Below are positions 12,385 through 15,575 of a DNA stretch of 15,575 nucleotides, in pieces. The translations under genes and the position numbers were made by a program. The DNA lies in NCBI GenBank assembly GCA_050744525.1, contig JBOGHG010000080.1:1-15575 (forward strand), written 5' to 3'. The DNA comes from DASQUK01 sp050744525 (GTDB taxonomy: Bacteria; Actinomycetota; Acidimicrobiia; Acidimicrobiales; VFJN01). Each line of letters opens with the position of its first letter. Within the stretch, counting starts at the first letter, position 1. Under the pieces are notes generated by a model. It was not told where the DNA came from, did not search any database, and was given only the letters and a program-made list of their open reading frames with translations.

Positions 12385-14139
12385 ATGCAGCTCAACGGCG
12401 GACAAGCGTTGATCAAGGCCCTCGAGATGGAGGGCGTCGAGGTCATGTTCGGCCTGCCCGGCGGCGCGATCCTCCCGGTCTACGACCCGATCATCGACAG
12501 CCCGATCCGCCACATCCTCGTGCGCCACGAGCAGGGCGCCGGGCACATGGCCGAGGGCTTCGCCCACGCCACGGGGCGGCCGGGCGTGTGCATGGTGACC
12601 TCGGGGCCGGCGGCGACCAACGTCGTCACCCCGCTGTGCGATGCCTACATGGACTCGGTGCCGCTGGTGTGCATCACCGGCCAGGTGCCGTTCGCCGCCA
12701 TCGGGACGGACGCCTTCCAGGAGTGCGACACGGTCGGCATCACCCGCTCGGTGACCAAGCACAACGAGCTGATCACCCGGGCCGAGGACATCCCCCTGGC
12801 GGTGCGCCAGGCGTTCCACCTCGCCACGACCGGCCGGCCCGGGCCGGTGCTGCTCGACGTGCCCAAGGACATCGTCGACCCCCAGAACCCCCGCTCGGCC
12901 CTGGAATGGCACTGGCCGAGTGACGACGACGTGGCGGCGAGCCTGCCCGGCTACCGGCCCACCACCAAGGGCCATCCGAGGATGATCCGCCAGGCGGCCG
13001 AGCTGATCCTCCAGGCGCGGCGGCCGGTCATCTACGCGGGCGGCGGCATTCTCAAGGCCCGGGCCGCCGAGGCGCTCCGGGAGCTGGCCGAGCTGTGCGA
13101 GACCCACGTGGTGACCACGCTCATGGCCCGGGGCGCGTTCCCGGACGACCACCCGCTCTGCCTCGGCATGCCGGGCATGCACGGCAACTACACGGCGGTC
13201 ACGTCGATGCAGCAGAGCGACCTCCTCATCGCCCTCGGCAGCCGCTTCGACGACCGCGTGACCGGGAGGGTCGACGGCTTCGCCCCGGATGCCAAGATCA
13301 TCCACGTCGACGTCGACCCGGCCGAGCTGGGCAAGGTGCGCCGGCCCGACGTCCCCATCGTGGGCGACTGCCGGCTCGTCATCGAGGAGCTGTTGCTGGC
13401 GGTGCGCGGCCTGCTCGACGGCGGGGTGGCGTTCCCCGACCGCTCGGCCTGGAAGCAGACGGTGTCCGGATGGCAGGAGAACTACCCGCTCACCTACCAG
13501 CAGTCCGAGCCCGGGGAGGCGCTCAAGCCCCAGTTCGTGCTCGAACGGCTGCGCGACAACACGCCCGACGACACGATCGTCGCCGCCGGCGTCGGCCAGC
13601 ACCAGATGTGGGCCAGCCAGTACTGGCGCTTCAACCACCCGTACACCTGGGTGAACTCGGGCGGGCTCGGCACCATGGGGTTCTCGGTGCCGGCGGCCAT
13701 CGGCGCCAAGGTGGGACGGCCGGACCGCACGGTGTGGGCGGTGGACGGTGACGGCTGCTTCCAGATGACCGCCCAGGAGCTGGTGACGGCGACCGCCGAG
13801 CGCATCCCGATCAAGGTCGCGATCCTCAACAATGCGTACCTGGGCATGGTCCGCCAGTGGCAGGAGATGTTCTACGACGAGCGCTACAGCGAGGTGTACC
13901 TGTCGCCCGACCTGCCGGACTACAAGCTTTGGGCCGAGGCGATGGGCTGCGTGGGCATGCGGGTCGAGTCGCCGGAGGAGGTCGACGCCGCCATCCAGAA
14001 GGCCAACGAGATCGACGACCGGCCGGTCGTGATCGACTTTCGCACCGACAGCCGCGAGAAGGTGTACCCGATGGTCCCGGCCGGCAAGACCAACGACGAC
14101 ATCATCGTCGACCCGTCCCAGGGCGAAGGAGGCCGTTAA
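12385..14139 (+). CDS. ilvB: Acetolactate synthase (acetohydroxyacid synthase), large catalytic subunit
   Basis: IlvB is the ThDP/FAD-dependent enzyme that condenses pyruvate with pyruvate or 2-ketobutyrate, the first common step of valine, leucine and isoleucine synthesis. The 584-residue product has standard length and all three domains. The N-terminal ThDP pyrimidine domain has the catalytic Glu 49 in VRHEQGAGHMAEG. The middle domain carries LGSRFDDRVTGR and the IHVDVDPAELGK segment. The C-terminal ThDP diphosphate domain has GDG at 455-457 and Asn-Asn at 482-483, followed by LGMVRQWQ. ATG 12385 is preceded by AGGAG with 9 nt spacing; an open frame back to 12295 is not needed and would run through the attenuator terminator. 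The stop TAA shares its last A with the ilvN ATG (TAATG). Expression is likely set by the upstream attenuator. Confidence 0.98.
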   Translation: MQLNGGQALIKALEMEGVEVMFGLPGGAILPVYDPIIDSPIRHILVRHEQGAGHMAEGFAHATGRPGVCMVTSGPAATNVVTPLCDAYMDSVPLVCITGQVPFAAIGTDAFQECDTVGITRSVTKHNELITRAEDIPLAVRQAFHLATTGRPGPVLLDVPKDIVDPQNPRSALEWHWPSDDDVAASLPGYRPTTKGHPRMIRQAAELILQARRPVIYAGGGILKARAAEALRELAELCETHVVTTLMARGAFPDDHPLCLGMPGMHGNYTAVTSMQQSDLLIALGSRFDDRVTGRVDGFAPDAKIIHVDVDPAELGKVRRPDVPIVGDCRLVIEELLLAVRGLLDGGVAFPDRSAWKQTVSGWQENYPLTYQQSEPGEALKPQFVLERLRDNTPDDTIVAAGVGQHQMWASQYWRFNHPYTWVNSGGLGTMGFSVPAAIGAKVGRPDRTVWAVDGDGCFQMTAQELVTATAERIPIKVAILNNAYLGMVRQWQEMFYDERYSEVYLSPDLPDYKLWAEAMGCVGMRVESPEEVDAAIQKANEIDDRPVVIDFRTDSREKVYPMVPAGKTNDDIIVDPSQGEGGR

Positions 14140-14687
14140 TGGAATCGCAGTCGCTACCCGGTGCCGACCTCCGCCACCACACGCTGGTGGTGTTGGTGGA
14201 GAACAAGGCCGGCGTGCTGGCCCGGGTCTCGGGCCTGTTCGCCCGCCGCGGCTACAACATCTACTCGCTCGCGGTGGCGCCCACCGACGACGAGCGCTTC
14301 AGCCGCATCACCGTCGTCGTGGACGTCGAGTCGGCATCGCTCGAGCAGATCACCAAGCAGCTCTTCAAGCTCGTCAACGTCGTGAAGATCTCGGAGCTCG
14401 ACCCCCGCGACGCGGTCGATCGCGAGCTGATGCTCGCCACCGTGCGGGCCGACGCCACCGGTCGCAGCCAGGTGATCGAGCTCGTCGGGCTGTTCGACGG
14501 CCGCATCGTCGACGTCGGCCACGATGAGCTGACGGTCAGCCTCGACGGCGAGCCCGGCCGCCTCGACGACCTCGAGGACCTGCTGCGCCCGTTCGGCATC
14601 GTCGAGCTCCAGCGCACCGGCCGGGTGGCGCTGCCCAAGCTCGAGCACCTCGCCCCCAACCTCCGCCCGGTGCGCCGGCCGGCCTGA
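14139..14687 (+). CDS. ilvN: Acetolactate synthase, small regulatory subunit
   Basis: IlvN binds IlvB, raises its activity and usually confers feedback inhibition by valine. The 182-residue protein has the two-part structure of the family. The N-terminal ACT domain lies at about 14-85 (HTLVVLVENKAGVLARVSGL, then FARRGYNIYSLAVAPTDD with the typical Gly-Tyr-Asn-Ile). The C-terminal domain, about 90-170, has RELMLATVRA and VVELVGLF-like strands, followed by DVGHDELTVSLDGEPGRLDDLEDLLRPFGI. The ATG shares one base with the ilvB TAA, and AAGGAGG lies 6 nt upstream, so translation is coupled and well initiated. ilvC follows after 77 bp that contain a folded element. Length and motifs are normal. Confidence 0.97.
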   Translation: MESQSLPGADLRHHTLVVLVENKAGVLARVSGLFARRGYNIYSLAVAPTDDERFSRITVVVDVESASLEQITKQLFKLVNVVKISELDPRDAVDRELMLATVRADATGRSQVIELVGLFDGRIVDVGHDELTVSLDGEPGRLDDLEDLLRPFGIVELQRTGRVALPKLEHLAPNLRPVRRPA

Positions 14688-14704
14688 CCCCACGAACCCG
14701 TTCC

Positions 14705-14742
14705 GTCAGACCTCAGGTTCCGGATCGGACCTCTCGTCTGAC
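14705..14742 (+). promoter_or_regulatory. Stem-loop in the ilvN-ilvC gap
   Basis: GTCAGAC (14705-14711) pairs with GTCTGAC (14736-14742). Inside, a symmetric CTC/CTC internal loop separates it from a second stem, AGGT plus CCG against CGG plus ACCT with one bulged T and a GAT loop. It ends 8 nt before the AGGAAGG ribosome site of ilvC and has no T-run, so it is not an intrinsic terminator. It may mark RNA processing or protection, or tune ilvC translation. Confidence 0.5.
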
Positions 14743-14764
14743 AGAAGTGAAGGAAGGACCCCCG

Positions 14765-15575
14765 ATGGCCAACGTGTACTACGAGAAGGACGCCGACCGG
14801 TCGCTGATCGCCGACCGCAAGGTGGCGGTGATCGGCTACGGCTCGCAGGGTCATGCCCACGCCCTCAACCTCGAGGACTCGGGCATCGACGTGCGCGTCG
14901 GCCTGCGCGACGGCTCGTCCTCGGTGGCCAAGGCCGAGGCCGCCGGGCTCAGCGTCCGCTCGATCGCCGATGCGGCCGCCGAGGCCGACGTGGTCATGCT
15001 CCTGGGGCCCGATACCGAGCACAAGGCGATCTTCACCGAGCACATCGCCCCCAACCTCGCGGACGGCGACGCGCTGTTCGTGGCCCACGGGTTCAGCGTG
15101 CGCTTCGGCCAGGTGGAGGCGCCGGCGGGCGTCGACGTCGCCCTGGTCGCCCCGAAGGGCCCCGGGCACCTCGTACGCCGCACCTTCACCGAGGGCGGCG
15201 GCGTGCCCTGCCTGATCGCGGTGGCGCAGGACGCCTCGGGTCACGCCCACGGCCTCGCGTTGGCCTACGCCGACGCCATCGGCGGCGCCCGCGCCGGCGT
15301 GCTCGAGACCACGTTCGAGGAGGAGACCGAGACCGACCTGTTCGGCGAGCAGGTGGTGCTGTGCGGTGGGCTCACCGCCCTGGTGCAGGCCGGGTTCGAG
15401 ACGCTGGTCGAGGCCGGCTACCAGCCCGAGTCCGCCTACTTCGAGTGCCTGCACGAGCTGAAGCTCATCGTCGACCTCATGTACGAGCAGGGGGTCGCCG
15501 GCATGCGCTACTCGGTGAGCGACACGGCGGAGTACGGCGACCTCACGCGCGGGCCCCGGGTGATCAACGACGCGG
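14765..15575 (+). CDS. ilvC: Ketol-acid reductoisomerase, class I, 3' end missing
   Basis: IlvC uses Mg2+ and NAD(P)H to rearrange and reduce acetolactate and acetohydroxybutyrate to the dihydroxy acids that IlvD uses. Only 270 residues are in the window; a class I enzyme has about 330-340. The Rossmann loop GYGSQGHAHA (24-33) is followed by VGLRDGSSS (45-53), whose Arg and Ser residues suggest NADPH use. VAPKGPGHLVRRTF (128-141) and the Mg2+ ligands Asp 191 and Glu 195 in TDLFGEQ, then Glu 227 and Glu 231 in the knotted C-terminal domain, are all in place. ATG 14765 has AGGAAGG at 14751-14757, 7 nt upstream. It is third in the ilvBNC operon, behind the stem-loop in the gap. The frame remains open at the right edge. 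Confidence 0.97.
   Translation, partial: MANVYYEKDADRSLIADRKVAVIGYGSQGHAHALNLEDSGIDVRVGLRDGSSSVAKAEAAGLSVRSIADAAAEADVVMLLGPDTEHKAIFTEHIAPNLADGDALFVAHGFSVRFGQVEAPAGVDVALVAPKGPGHLVRRTFTEGGGVPCLIAVAQDASGHAHGLALAYADAIGGARAGVLETTFEEETETDLFGEQVVLCGGLTALVQAGFETLVEAGYQPESAYFECLHELKLIVDLMYEQGVAGMRYSVSDTAEYGDLTRGPRVINDA

Noticed and set aside
12268..13638. 456-residue minus-strand open frame opposite ilvB
   Set aside because: Shadow of ilvB; it also runs through the attenuator terminator.

Overview
The window is strongly GC-rich and densely coded. It reads as a chromosomal segment of a high-GC actinomycete-type bacterium. Third codon positions are almost all G or C, GTG starts are common, several genes overlap by GTGA, and several starts lie 6-10 nt behind a TANNNT -10 element as in leaderless actinobacterial mRNAs. 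The ilvB-ilvN-ilvC order and a [2Fe-2S]-type IlvD fit this. I lean towards Acidimicrobiia or a relative, but that is inference from style and gene content only.

Layout. (1) Positions 2-976 hold the 3' two thirds of gatB (+). (2) Positions 1013-7902 hold a minus-strand run, transcribed right to left: a MATE efflux protein, a fused two-half FtsX/MacB-type permease, two LolD/MacB-type ATPases (one canonical, one with a degenerate signature and D-loop), then a cytosolic six-Asp-box beta-propeller coupled by GTGA overlap to a MoaD/ThiS-type ubiquitin-fold protein ending in Gly-Gly. The last two may have their own promoter. (3) Positions 7929-9506 (+) hold a Tat-exported lipoprotein with a PA insert and an M28-like domain in which most canonical zinc ligands are replaced. 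(4) Positions 9583-11289 (+) hold ilvD, with a likely leaderless promoter behind a 12-bp inverted repeat. (5) Positions 11299-12086 (-) hold a two-gene module, a 71-aa protein plus an AbiEii-like nucleotidyltransferase, which looks like a toxin-antitoxin pair. (6) From 12240 to the right edge (+) lies ilvB-ilvN-ilvC. It is preceded by an 11-codon leader peptide with a Leu-Leu-Val-Ile-Leu run and a textbook 10-bp intrinsic terminator, that is, a transcription attenuator.

Functionally, ilvD, ilvB, ilvN and ilvC encode the core of isoleucine/valine synthesis. IlvBN makes acetolactate or acetohydroxybutyrate, IlvC isomerises and reduces it, and IlvD dehydrates the product. The nucleotidyltransferase module sits between ilvD and ilvBNC. 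The strongest regulatory story is the ilvBNC attenuator, for which I also find two nested long-range helices that could be the antiterminator. The most unusual proteins are the ligand-poor M28-like lipoprotein, the propeller/ubiquitin-fold pair, and the nucleotidyltransferase pair. I see no tRNA, rRNA, CRISPR array, insertion sequence or phage gene.
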